Source: Adineta steineri
Taxonomy: Eukaryota > Rotifera > Eurotatoria > Adinetida > Adinetidae
Assembly: GCA_905250115.1 (NCBI GenBank)
Contig: CAJNOI010000062.1
Location: 104,249 to 168,248 of the forward strand
Length of the DNA: 64,000 bases
Direction: 5' to 3'
The notes under the pieces were generated by a model. It was given only the letters and a program-made list of their open reading frames with translations. It was not told where the DNA came from and ran no database searches. How positions within the stretch are numbered: position 1 is the first letter of the stretch; every line of letters starts with the position of its first letter. The translations under genes and the position numbers were made by a program. This document shows positions 1 to 11,269 of this stretch, piece after piece.

Positions 1-203
1 AAAATATAACTCAAAAGTTATCTTCAAATGTTTTTCTTTTGTATATTCTAAATTTAGAATCTCGTTTAAATCAAAATTTAAACTAAACAATATACCATTA
101 AATATAACTGTTCAAGCTTGATTAAACACTGTATTTTGTTCATCAAAATGAGGAAAATGAAAAATTCGGTAGGGTCCTTTATTCGAATTTTATTCGTTTT
201 TTA

Positions 204-834
204 GGAAGAGGTGCAAATGGTATGGTTTATCAAATTGAACATCAGAATATTAAATATGCGTTCAAAATTTCAAATAAAAAATCAACAAAGAAATATTAAA
301 TTAATAAACACGTTTAATATACAAGGTTTTATTCTATCAAGACCAGTTGAAATATCAAAAAAAAGCAGAGAATTTCTAGTCGGAATACTGCTTCTACTTC
401 ATGTGATTACCGATGTGTTCCTGCGCGATCCGATGGTCGTAATGTTCGACCTAGGTATAATTTAAGAATATTTAATGATAAAGATGATTATTTAATCGAC
501 TGGGATTCATCAACATGTAATGGTTTAAAAGTCAATATGAAGGAGCATTTATAACAGCATCAACGTCTGTACTGGCTGAGTATGAACTAACACGTGACAA
601 ACAAGTTTCAGCTTATTATACTGATGATTATATATCAATCATATATATGATATTAATACTGAATTGTATAAATTAAAACAATATAGTTATGTTAGTTTTA
701 CCGGTCGACGTTATCTAAAACAAATCATAGACTGTCTATATGAAATTGAACATAAACGCCCTAGTTTAATAAATATAGATGATCTTTGTAATCGATGTGA
801 ACAAATAAATGAAGAATGCATAAACTTCATTTAG
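204..834 (+). pseudogene. Relic of a protein kinase-like gene
   Basis: After an intron-like acceptor (TTTTTTAG), the sequence reads as a glycine-rich ATP loop, GRGANGMVYQ, followed by a lysine strand, YAFKIS. This is the classic N-lobe start of a protein kinase. The frame then breaks with a stop near 298. Near 405-510 another frame gives RNVRPRYN and YLIDWDSS, resembling a kinase catalytic loop and metal-binding motif in which the usual HxD and DFG are altered. Near 537-640 a third frame gives AEYELTRDK and YYTDDYIS, resembling the activation segment and the following helix. The last frame runs open to a stop at 832-834 (ending CINFI). At least three frame changes and loss of catalytic residues make this a decayed gene. 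The kinase reading of the N-terminal part is fairly firm; the later parts are inference. Confidence 0.55.
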
Positions 835-1771
835 TTTGATAACATTTCTTTTTTTTTATACATATACAAGACTTTTTTTCTTTAATTTGTAGTTTGTTCT
901 TTATTTAAAAATAAATAAATAAGATGAATATGTTCAATATTTTATTTACATGGATATAACAAATTCTATGGGAAATTTTATACAGAATATCTTGTGATCG
1001 AACACATTTCACAAGTCCAACTTTATTAGACTGATTAAGTGAAGGTCGAAAAGGGTGAGTGTGTAAAATGAAGAGAGCACCCTTGCGGCTACAAAGTCAG
1101 TTTAATTCTTCAACTTTCAAATGATAATGCTAATGTTTTGGTAAGAAGGTGATTTCAGTGTTCTATGCCAATCTTTCGGTATATGACAAATAAGTCTCAT
1201 TCTATTATTTCACTATGTATTTTGTGATCTAACTCTCGGTTCTGGATTTAAATCTATTATAGTATTTGTGACTTTAAAATGTGTTCATTTATCTACATAT
1301 ATTCATTTCATTATCTACATCACGTTAACCATGAAATAAAACAACGATGCATGTTTTCTGTAATCTAAGTTAAGAATAACTAAGAAAATGAATGGATTAA
1401 ATGTCAGTGTATTTTTTCTGCTTCGCATCTTGAACGTGTGAGTGTGGGTATAAATATAGTGATAAATATAATATTAATTAGCCATCCACACCCACGCCCA
1501 CTCTCAAGATTGTAAACTCATCCTTTATGTGGACAAGTCGTATATGGTCTATATTTTTTATTGAAATTTATATAGTAAAGATTGATGTAATAACATACGG
1601 ATTGATAGTATGAATAGCGTAAAAAAAATTTTAAAGCGAGAAGGTACGATAAATGATAGTAGATTACAACAAAATACCAAAAATCACACAAAAATTTGGA
1701 AATCTGTTATTTTTCTTTGTCATTTTTCTTTGTCATTTTTTTATATAAATCATTTTAAAAATACTCCATCT
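835..1771. other. AT-rich stretch without a recognised gene
   Basis: No coding signal was found. It contains a weak copy of the GT-rich hairpin element near 1051-1084 and a clear one at 1427-1510, listed separately. A short direct repeat of TTTTCTTTGTCATTT lies near 1708-1740. Confidence 0.5.
1427..1510. repeat. GT-rich hairpin element, copy 1
   Basis: The left arm begins ATCTTGAACGTGTGAGTG and the right arm ends CGCCCACTCTCAAGAT. The reverse complement of the end therefore begins ATCTTGAGAGTGGG, so the two ends are inverted repeats around an AT-rich centre. This is the most complete copy of the family, with matching ATCTTGA termini. Confidence 0.6.
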
Positions 1772-2418
1772 TCAGTTTTGTCTGACTCTTTCTTCAAATG
1801 TAATGTTTGTTCTATGAGGATCTAAATATTTAATTGTCAATTGAGTTGGAAACAACTTCTTAATTTCGAAAAATCTTTGACTCAATGAAAGTTCCCATGA
1901 CCAAAGTTCTACATTCCATTTATCTTTCAATGCTATCTCTACGACATTTAAAAAACCGCCTCGATTATAGTTCGTATTTCCATCGCCAGTAACCAAAACA
2001 AGAACTTGTTGCCTATTATAAATTTCGTATTTTCTCAGAAGTATTAAAATTTGAGCGTGTAACAAATCGTCTAATGCACTTTCCTAGAAAAAAACAAAAA
2101 GTTATTTTAATATAATAATTGTCTAGAATACGACTCACTTTGCCGGTCGCCGCTCGGTCTATCACCATACATTTATAACCATTAGAGTCCCATTCTCTCC
2201 AAACACGAACGTTTTCTGGTGGTTTAGTTCCACCAACAATACGTGTTCTTATATCTATGTTTAATTTACCCCCCTTCAATTTTTTTTGTAAGATATCCAA
2301 CATTTACACGAGTAGCTGGATTCATTTCAGTTACTCCAGTTTTTTCATTACGTATTAATTGAGCACCAAGAAACACATTTGAATTATCAATAACAATGTG
2401 ATATTCTGTTGGTGTATA
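1772..2418 (-). pseudogene. NYN-domain RNase-like gene, one-base frameshift, 5' part missing
   Basis: Two exons are visible. The upstream exon (2418 down to 2139, after an acceptor GTTTAG) encodes YHIVIDNSNVFLGAQL, the first strand and metal-binding Asp of NYN/PIN-like nucleases. It ends at a GTGAGT donor. The second exon (2083-1772) encodes QVLVLVTGDGN, the second acidic motif, and runs to a stop after EERVRQN. The NYN family is known from MARF1/limkain-type proteins and cleaves or binds RNA. Within the upstream exon, a run of six G at about 2269-2274 shifts the frame by one: one frame gives VGYLTKKIEGG and the next continues LNIDIRTRIVGGTK. The rest reads normally, so this is either a young pseudogene or a single assembly error. 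No start codon or first exon was found in 2419-2800. Confidence 0.6.
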
Positions 2419-5400
2419 CTAAACAACACATATTTAAAAGATATAAAAGAAAAAAAAATAAGATTGGAGAAATTACGTTCAAAACTTTTAAAGGGATTAG
2501 TAAATAAATATGTCAACATCATAAAGTGATCTATAGTTATATTTTAAACATCATTAGACGCATGGGATTGTCCCAACTTATCATTGAACAGATAATACTT
2601 TAGGACATAAATAAAGTGCAATTCTCCATCGAAAGAGTGGTCTAAAAATTTCGACTCCTCTCTGTATATCAATGATATCTATAACAAACTTGTTTAAAGT
2701 TATCAATCAAATTATGTCATTTTGTAAAGGAAGAGAAGAACTATCATATGGAAAAGAAATAGTTTCAAATACATAGTTTCACTATGATGTTCTAGTCATT
2801 CAACTAATATTAATTAGAGATTTTTATGTCATGTTTTTTAAGAATTACAAAAAGATCTTTTTTAAATAATAGTATGTTTCTTAAAACTTATATTTCAATA
2901 GAACAGCATTTGCTCCATTGTCAGAAAAAAAGAGTCTTACACTGAAAAATGAATGTATGTGTGTTGGTCTGTCCAAGTTAATTAGAAGTTAACATAACTT
3001 TTCTTCTGCTTTTATTTAGACGAGCCATGGACATACTCTGGCCATTTAGTAGTTGTTATAGGTTATCTTTAATGTGCTCCGAACAATCTCATGTTTCATG
3101 TCGATAATAGTGGAAACTTCACTTTAATGAATCAGATTCAATGATGATTTTTTCCATGGGTAATAATAATTGACCGAGTTGCGAACTGAAATCTGAAGGA
3201 ACCGAACAACACTAGCTATCTTGAGGGTCAGGATGAGGTGAGGGTGTGAACACTCAAACAGAGCATCTCTGTTATGAAGAATGTGAGCGGAAGTATACAG
3301 ACAGCAATGAAGGACTATAAAATCTTCGTAGACCCCGGCAAACTTGTTATATCTCTTTTATGGACTTCTGTAAACTGGCATAGATCTTACAAATAAATCT
3401 TCCATATACATAAATGTAAAGATTTTAAATTAATTTATAATTCATTTCGGTCATGAACTCGTTTTTCTTCATAAATTGTTAATCTGGGTGATTCCTCATG
3501 ATATGAAAATAGGCCTGAATATATTGAATATAATCATGGGAATTTTCCCTACAATTAATGTTGATTTATAATTGGATGATATGTTTCATAGATTGTCAGA
3601 AAACTCTTTTAAAATGAAAGTGTAGGAAATAAAAAGTGATATGCAGTATATGACCCATATTGAAGGCAGAGAATGCATCTTCACAGAGGCATTGTATTAG
3701 CTGAAATCTTCATGCAAATTGGTACAATAACTCTGTGTGTTTCCAAGAATATCTATGTTTTATGAAGCATCAGAGGGATAATTTTTTCTATATTTCAGTA
3801 AATCTTATATCTTTCACTTTAATATTTAANNNNNNNNNNTAAGATCTTACATGAACTTTATACGATTTCTCTACTTGCCCAGCCTCATAAGAACTAATAT
3901 CCCGCCCGCATATGCTTTGTAATATATTTTTGCGAGCTGAAGCTTTATATGAGTTAACCAACACTTACGATTAGTTTTCTATACTATAGAAATCGTACAA
4001 ATCTCAAAGTTTATGCTTCACATACCTTTTGAAGTTGGTGACGAGAGTAAGAGACTCGAATAGTAAGTCGGTAGTAGTTTGGAGGGATGCCTTTTTATTT
4101 TATGGTATACGTCGTATATATACTATTACATCTTCAAACACTTAAGTGAGTCAATAATGAAACGGAGTAGACGTTACGTTATCTCTCCCACAGTGAAAAC
4201 GTTTTCATTTCTTCGCCGATAAAACTCGGTTTCTTTATCAAAGAATAATTACAGAACGAAAAAGAATAACGCATTTCTACCACAAAAAAAACTCTGTGCA
4301 CGATGGATTCACTTTTTTGTTTTTGCCTCTACTTGTTGCTTTTGGAGGATCTATGACTCACACTTACTAAAAAAAGTACATATTATTTATCCATTCTTTT
4401 TACTTGATGAAAGAGATGAATATAAAACAGTAGATGTACTGCAAATATTGATGCCCTTTGACAGACATTCTTATGAGGGTGTGGGTGTATGGGCGTAAGA
4501 GTGAATACTATATTCATGTAGCACCCATATCGACACCAGAATTCATCTAAACCCACATACGTCAACATCCTCCGCTCTCTCTGGTCTGTAATATTGCTGC
4601 GTCAACTATATACATTTATTTTTATCCGTTAGTGTTATTATTCAATAAAACATAACGTTTCGCTGCTATTCGAAGAAATGACACCATTTCTCCTCTCATA
4701 ACTTATATACATCGATTGGAAGTCTATGGCTTCTCTTTTCCGTTACAAAAAGTATGTAAATTAACATGTGAAAAAGTCACTAGAACTAGTATTCCATCAC
4801 AAACAATTCATGAATCAATGTTATATTATCAACTAATATGAAAATCATTATTTTAAGATGTAGTATATTCGTCAATTGATACTCTACTGTCATTAGAATC
4901 TAAAAGAATTTAAATAAATCTTTGTACGTTGAAGAAAACTCATTTATTTTGCAGTTATATATGATACATTCAAATATTAAAAGAAAGTAAAGACGTCATC
5001 ACCTTTGTTTAATAATTTTTCTAATGTAATTATGGAAATGCCGTTTTCCATCTACAGAAAGTTTGCATACATTATCATTATTGTTTTTTTCAACACACAC
5101 TTTCTTCTTTCATAAAGCAACGCACTTTTTCTTGTTATAATTACATCAAACCTAGATCTCTCCACAAACTCTCTGTTTCTATCGTTTCTTTTAAAAAATA
5201 ATCAAAAAATTGTCCAGCTAACTACGTCTTCTTCTACTACATACATCATATATCATAACAGCATATAAACGAAGGAAAAGAAAAGAAAAACAATTTTTTA
5301 GTGGATAAATGTTTTTCCTCGAGAAAAAGAAGGTTTAAAATATGTTGTTATGATAAACAATCATAAACGTCACTATAGAATAGTGAAAAAAATCTATTTT

Positions 5401-6059
5401 TTTTATATGGGCGTTACCTGTTTGGGTCATTGTTACATTGATGAAGTAAAATGCGATTACCTATTAAATCATAGATCATACTATTTTCTCATTAATCAAG
5501 ACTGAACAATAGAAATGTCATTACAGAATAGCAAAAGAAGGATTATGGAAATATAGAGTCGATGGAAAACCCTAAATCCAGTGCATTTGAATCTGGAGTA
5601 TTATTCTATTTTCTTTATTTTTACATAAATTGCGCGACAGTTGACTGATATATTCTAGAATCTATGAGATAAGTTTGAATGAATATCTAATTTGTATGTG
5701 AACACAATGAATTAAATGATTTTTATTTTTATAAGACAAACTTCATTTGCGACTAAATGTTGATTATTTCCTATTCAAATCTAATTTCATCTTTATGTAT
5801 TTTCCATACAACATAGATGTTCTAAGTATGAATATAATTGTTTCTAATTAACATATTAACAAAGAAAAATCGTCTTCTCGAATGGCTATGTGTTTTTACA
5901 ACATAAACTAAAAGTTATGGCTAGTGTTCCATTACACTGATGAAAAAAAATGAGAAAAAGCGAGAAAAAGAAGAAAAAAAATAGTGTTTATCGTTTAACA
6001 GATTCTTTGTCTTTTATTCTCAGTTAAATTCATTTCATCAACTTGCAATTTATTTGGTA
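2419..6059. other. Gene-poor AT-rich region with a 10-base gap
   Basis: No coding sequence could be supported. Undetermined bases lie at 3830-3839. A half copy of the GT-rich hairpin is at about 3217-3250 (TATCTTGAGGGTCAGG) and a fuller copy at 4474-4536. Short open frames here are in low-complexity or hairpin sequence and were not accepted as genes. Confidence 0.5.
4474..4536. repeat. GT-rich hairpin element, copy 2
   Basis: The left arm is GAGGGTGTGGGTGTATGGGC and the right arm is GCACCCATATCGACACC. Their pairing is imperfect but clear, around about 25 bases of AT-rich spacer. Confidence 0.45.
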
Positions 6060-8379
6060 ATGGCTTCAAGGAGAATTTGTTTATGGCTTTTATTTGTGAT
6101 TATTACATATTCGGTTGGAGAAGATACACGATCAATTCTAATGTCTTTAATCACTGATTTGAAATTTCAATGTGCTAATACAACTTGTTTACCATTCGTT
6201 CATATCATTACGTCGACTATTATGAAGTGTCAAATGGCTTGTTTAGCTGAAACTTATTGTAGAGCAGCCAGTTTTCATCAATCAACTTCTAATTGTGAAT
6301 TATTTATTGATATGTCAGATGAAATTGCACATATGATGACTGATACTGACATTACTACTATGATTGTTATTGCTGGAACACGATTTCCACCTGGTTAGTA
6401 AGAAGATAGTAGATTTAGAACGAAATCATTCTAAAAGTATCGATTAAGGTCTATTTAACAAAGAAATATCAACAGAGATGTTGATGAAATTATCTAGGTT
6501 TTTAAGAACTCTTCAAGGTTGTGATTTTCTAGATAAGCCCTGGTATTTATCAAAGACGCTATTTTATTCCTTTAAATTTTATGAGTCTCCGTTGTTTCTC
6601 ATGGTTTCCCTAGTTTCCTTAGTATTCCAGCTGAATGAAGAGATTGGGTTACAGACTTGAAGTAGTCAATTTAACAGACTAATTTCTTAGTTCCCGTAGC
6701 CCCTTACTTTCAATCGAAATATAGTCTCTTCTTTTTCTCTGAATTCAGATTGAAATATAATACACCGTTGTATAGAGGTTTTGTATCAGAGATCTAATTA
6801 AAATAAAGATCGTAGAAATACGAATATAATATAACCCGTCTAAGGATTTATTCTTCTCTCCTAATTTATTCACAGTTATATCAGATATAATATTTAGAGA
6901 AGGAGGAGAAGTAAGAAATTAGACGTACACCCGTATCCAATCGTGTAGTCTCATTCTAAACATATCTCTACAAAATAGAACCGACTACGACTACAACATC
7001 AACTTCAACAACAACATCGACAACAACAACATCAACAATGCCAGGTTAGTAATATGCTAGATATTTTGTAATCGCCTAAGTGATGGCTATTCCAACTGGC
7101 CAAATCTAAGACCCTTGCTTTTACTTGTCCGGTATTCTTCATCTAGATATAGAACATGAGATAACGTTGTATGAGGGCTGGAAACAGGCTTAATTTTTGA
7201 TGGCTTGTGTTCATCTGCACCTAGTCAAGTGTTGAATATAATACTCACACCTTATAAGCTGAAGAAACTGTTGAGAAGAGTGTACGGAATGTAAAAAGAA
7301 ATATTGTACACATACTAAAAAAACAATTTTTGTTTGCAATAGCTCAATGCAACACAACATATAGAGCACAAACAACCTATGCAACTAGCACAGGTCCGTT
7401 CGGTTTGACAGTGGTTGATGTTAATAACGACAGTAAACCCGACATTATTGTTACAAACGTGAATAGTAACAATGTCGGTGTTCTCCTAAACACCGGCAAT
7501 GGTACGTTTGCTGCACAAACAACTTACTCAACTGGCGCAAAACCAGACAGTGTGGCAGTGGTCGATATCAATAACGACAGAAACCCCGATATTATTGTCA
7601 CAAACCTTAATAGTAACTATGTCAGCGTTCTCCTCAACATCGGCAACGGTACATTTACTGCCCAAACAACTTACTCTACGGGCGCCGGTCCCTACGACGT
7701 GGAAGTGGTTGATGTCAATAACGACAGTAAACCCGACATTATTGTTCCAAACTCTGGTAGTAGCAATGTCGGTGTTCTCTTCAACACCGGCAACGGTACA
7801 TTTACTTCACAAACAACTTACTTAACTGGTACCACTCCGTTCAGCGTGGCTGTAGTCGATGTTAATAACGACAACAAACCAGACATTATTGTTCCGAACT
7901 CTGGTAGTAACAACGTCAGTGTTCTTCTCAATATGGGCAACGGCACTTTTACTTCACAAACAACTTACTTAACTGGTAGTGGTCCGTACGGTGTGTCAGT
8001 AGTTGATGTTAATAACGACAACAAACCGGACATTATTGTTGCAAACTCCGGTAGTAACAACGTCGGTGTTCTCCTCAACAAAGGTAATGGCACGTTTTCT
8101 ACACAAACAACGTACTCAACTGGATCTCTCCCGCTGAATGTGGTAGTTGTCGATGTTAATAACGACGGCAAACCCGACATTATTACTGGGAACTATAATA
8201 GTAACAATGTCAGCGTTCTCCTCAATGCAGGTAACGGTACATTTACTACTCAAGCAACTTATTCAACTAGCACTAACCCACGAAATGTGGTAGTGGTCGA
8301 TGTTAATAACGACAATAAGCCCGACATTATTGTCACAAATCAAGGGAGCAGCAATGTCGGTGTTTTATTGGCTTGTTGA
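6060..8379 (+). CDS. Secreted chimeric protein: Cys-rich head, Thr linker, seven FG-GAP/VCBS repeats
   Basis: Three exons give an intact 478-residue frame: 6060-6393, 6979-7044 and 7343-8379, all joined in phase 1 with GT-AG borders. Residues 1-22 are a signal peptide with core LWLLFVIITYS. Residues about 35-105 hold six cysteines, including CANTTC and CQMACLAETYC, resembling a PAN/apple-type adhesive domain. The second exon is almost purely Thr/Ser and forms an extracellular linker. The third exon carries seven repeats of 49 residues (147 bases), each with a VDVNNDxKPDIIV core. This D-x-N-x-D-x-x-x-D pattern binds Ca2+ in FG-GAP/VCBS beta-propellers, so the tail probably forms a seven-bladed propeller. 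The repeat exon is visibly richer in G and C than the rest of the gene. A role in adhesion or carbohydrate binding outside the cell is likely but inferred. Confidence 0.8.
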
Positions 8380-8762
8380 AATTAATTCACAAACTTAATT
8401 CTATTTATTCAATAACATTTTACTCATACATTGAGAATATTAATTGTTAATCGATATATCTTTTGAATGAGAGTGTGAATGTGATTGAGCGATATTGAAA
8501 AGGCACCCATACCAACACCCACACCCACGCTCCTACCACACTTTATCACGTATCAACATTTATTTATTTTTTTTGTACCAATCTTTTAATAATTGCATTT
8601 CTTTACGTTAAAACCTACCACCTATTAGATTCAAATATAATTCATAAATATAAACCAGATGATAACTAATTTATTTCTTTTCTTCTGCTCTACTTCAGCC
8701 AACTTAATAAATGATTTATCTATGAAAAACATTCAAAGAATTCAATTTTTAATTAATAACTC
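8380..8762. other. Spacer after the FG-GAP gene
   Basis: 3' flank of the FG-GAP gene. It holds one GT-rich hairpin copy (8468-8532) and otherwise AT-rich sequence up to the border of the large inverted repeat. Confidence 0.5.
8468..8532. repeat. GT-rich hairpin element, copy 3
   Basis: The left arm is GAGAGTGTGAATGTGATTG and the right arm is CACCCACACCCACGCTC, with about 30 bases between them. It lies about 90 bases after the FG-GAP stop codon. Confidence 0.5.
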
Positions 8763-9383
8763 ACGAGGGAACATCCCCAACTGAAGGAAAGCTTTGGAGC
8801 TCGGACTCCGTGCATAAGGTAGATCCCACTGAGGTATGAAAAACCCCAAAAGGATGAGTGCCCATGGGCCTTCTGTCCAGCGTTATAGACATTTTACTGA
8901 AATTTTAGCCTATGATAGGGTATATATAAATAGATCGAATTACGGTATTTCGATCTGAGATTTTGCCCATAGAGAGGTCTATTGGTGACTAGAATACCCT
9001 GAAAATTTCAGCTGAAAAGAATGTTTCCTTCTCGAGATATTAAAATATCAAAAATAAGAAAATCTATTATCTTTTGTAGGATATAGGTGATTTTTTGAGA
9101 CTTTAATATCTCGAGAAGGAAACATTCTTTTCAGCTGAAATTTTCAGGGTATTCTAGTCACCAATAGACCTCTCTATGGGCAAAATCTCAGATCGAAATA
9201 CCGTAATTCGATCTATTTATATATACCCTATCATAGGCTAAAATTTCAGTAAAATGTCTATAACGCTGGACAGAAGGCCCATGGGCACTCATCCTTTTGG
9301 GGTTTTTCATACCTCAGTGGGATCTACCTTATGCACGGAGTCCGAGCTCCAAAGCTTTCCTTCAGTTGGGGATGTTCCCTCGT
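8763..9383. mobile_element. Perfect palindromic element: two 282-base arms, 57-base loop
   Basis: Bases 8763-9044 are the exact reverse complement of 9102-9383; read base by base, no mismatch or gap was found. The loop is 9045-9101. The outer ends read ACGAGGGAACATCCCC and GGGGATGTTCCCTCGT. No coding capacity was found in the arms. No convincing target-site duplication flanks it (AATAACTC on the left, CAGTCTTA on the right). The likeliest class is a foldback-type miniature inverted-repeat transposon of recent origin. Alternatives are a small local inverted duplication or a strand-switch artefact of library preparation or assembly. A transcript would fold into a long double-stranded RNA. Confidence 0.75.
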
Positions 9384-9914
9384 CAGTCTTAAGTTTCATT
9401 TTGCTGACATAAAGTCACTGCGAAATCAATTACATTTCCTTAATCATTGATATTAGAAAATTTGATGTGCTATTGTTTAATGTATCAGTACAGTGACATA
9501 CTTGTTTTATCAAATGATACCCTAAATCAATAAATTTATATGACATAACTATATCAAAATATGAATAAGTGAATCAGGTTGCTTGTGTATACTCTTCTGT
9601 ATCTCATATACTACGAAATTTCTCTTAGCTATTACTCATTATTTTCATATCATCGATATGACAAATTGAATATTTTCAAATAAAGTATGTGTTTTCATAA
9701 AATAAAATATATTTTTAAGTAAAGATTATTTTTCATATGATAGTATATTGTAAAAGGATTTATAGTCGATTCTTGAGAAAGGAAATGTTGATATTTTCAT
9801 GAAAATAACAATTTCAATGCCATCTGTTCTTTTATTCGAAAAACAAAAACTAAAGAATGTTTATTGATGACATAATTAATAACAAAAAAATAAAAAATGT
9901 TTTTTTTGACTGTT
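9384..9914. other. AT-rich spacer
   Basis: Nothing recognisable was seen between the palindrome and the possible membrane-protein exon to its right. Confidence 0.5.
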
Positions 9915-10121
9915 CTATACTTTAATCATAATGTAGCCAATGATTGTTAATTTAACTATAACCATTAATGCAAATAAAATACAAAATATTCGAGAAGTAT
10001 ATATGTCTTGTGCAGCTAGAACAGTATTACGAACAGCATCATGAGATTTGTATTTCTTGTTGATATAGAAATCAACTGCTTTATCAACTAGCATTCCTAC
10101 CGACCATGCGATCACAAATCC
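9915..10121 (-). CDS. Possible terminal exon of an unknown membrane protein
   Basis: After an acceptor (CGCTTTAG) the frame reads GFVIAWSVGMLVDKAV, then a basic stretch INKKYKSHDAVRN, then a hydrophobic span IFCILFALMVIVKLTIIGYI, and stops at 9915. It has one clear and one weak membrane-like segment. The next exon upstream could not be linked in phase. It may belong with the exons at 10347-10617 or be part of a decayed gene. No family was recognised. Confidence 0.25.
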   Translation of the reverse strand, partial: GFVIAWSVGMLVDKAVDFYINKKYKSHDAVRNTVLAAQDIYTSRIFCILFALMVIVKLTIIGYIMIKV

Positions 10122-10346
10122 CTAAAGCGGAGATGATAATGAATCCATCAGTACTTGAGTTACCAAAAGATCAATAAATGTTGTACTAATACATTGGAGT
10201 CGAAGAAGACTCATGTATTTCATGTTATTAGACAGATACCCAGGACGATTATTCCGACCATCGGAAACAACGTCTTAAGCGGTCTGAAATAATCATAAAC
10301 CGCTTCATTATTGCATTAATTCTCATCGTTTACTTTGCTGTTGCGT

Positions 10347-10617
10347 TTAACTTGGGTACAATGTATGTAAATTTCCGCTAACTTCTCGCACGATTGCTAG
10401 TAATTTCCGAATGCCACAATTAATTGCTACAATGATATAATGGACCATCATGAAAGATACTAGAATAATCGCAGTTGAGTTTGATTTGATGAACTGGGTA
10501 GTATTTTCATATGTCTAGATGATATAAATTTAGTTATTATTTTATTATTAAACATAAACTGTTGCTTACCATTTTCGTATGAAACGTGCCAAGTATCGAC
10601 TTTTGATTTCGTAATAG
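10347..10617 (-). CDS. Possible two-exon fragment of a membrane protein
   Basis: Two blocks join in phase. The first, 10570-10617, lies between an acceptor CTTTCTAG and a donor GTAAGC. The second, 10347-10514, follows an acceptor CATCTAG. The joined frame reads LLRNQKSILGTFHTKM, then TYENTTQF, then a hydrophobic span IILVSFMMVHYIIVAI, and ends at a stop after HTLYPS. No family was recognised and no start codon was seen. It could be a short gene fragment or a relic together with 9915-10121. Confidence 0.3.
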
Positions 10618-10736
10618 CTAGAAAGAAGAAAATCACGAAAATATAGATAGAGAAAATAACGAATAGAGTTCTTACGCTTCAGTATGTATTAAAAGAATTT
10701 TTTCATGTCACATCCTTCTCTTACGACAAAACTACC

Positions 10737-10800
10737 ATCTTGAGGGTGTGGATGAGAGTGGATGCTTCTTCTCTTATCACAACCTATCCACACTCATCTT
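10737..10800. repeat. GT-rich hairpin element, copy 4
   Basis: The left end is ATCTTGAGGGTGTGGATGAG and the right end is CCTATCCACACTCATCTT. The ends are inverted repeats around a CTTCTTCTCTTATC centre. This copy defines the family's left-end consensus well. Confidence 0.6.
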
Positions 10801-10941
10801 TTTTGATACTTTGAAGAGTATACATCTAGAAGAATATGAACGATGAATCGACATACATTCGTTTATTACTAAAATAAATATTTATTAGATTAAAAGAGTA
10901 TAAAATGTTTATAACTAATAAAAATGTGGTTTTTTGAAATT

Positions 10942-10985
10942 ATCTTCAGGGTGTACGTGTGAGTACTCTATTTCACTCTCACTAT
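10942..10985. repeat. GT-rich hairpin element, copy 5 (short)
   Basis: The left end is ATCTTCAGGGTGTACGTGTG and the right part is TTTCACTCTCACTA. It is shorter and more decayed than neighbouring copy 4, which lies about 140 bases away. Confidence 0.4.
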
Positions 10986-11269
10986 TCTCATTCATTATTA
11001 ATAATTTTTTGTCATTTCTGTGCGAATTAAATTAATCCATTTATTAAAGATAGGTTTATTCTCATATAATTGTCTGTCTGTAGCCCATCATTGTGAACAT
11101 TGACCATTGAAAACAAAAATAGCTAAATTTGTGAAACTAATTGTTCTTCGAAGAAATAGTTGTTCAGAGATACGTTGAAGAAATTTGCGGTTTTTGCTAA
11201 ATCAATAAAACAATAAAGTTGTTGGTAACTGCTAAGAAAATGAGAACGATCAGGTTGCACAAAACTTAC

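Larger units (their letters stand above)
10618..11269. other. Spacer with two hairpin elements
   Basis: AT-rich sequence. GT-rich hairpin copies lie at 10737-10800 and 10942-10985. No gene was seen. Confidence 0.5.

Noticed and set aside
7499..8180. Long open frames on both strands overlapping the FG-GAP exon
   Set aside because: They are shadows of the 147-base repeats, which keep alternative frames open. The Ca2+-binding frame has the only recognisable motif.
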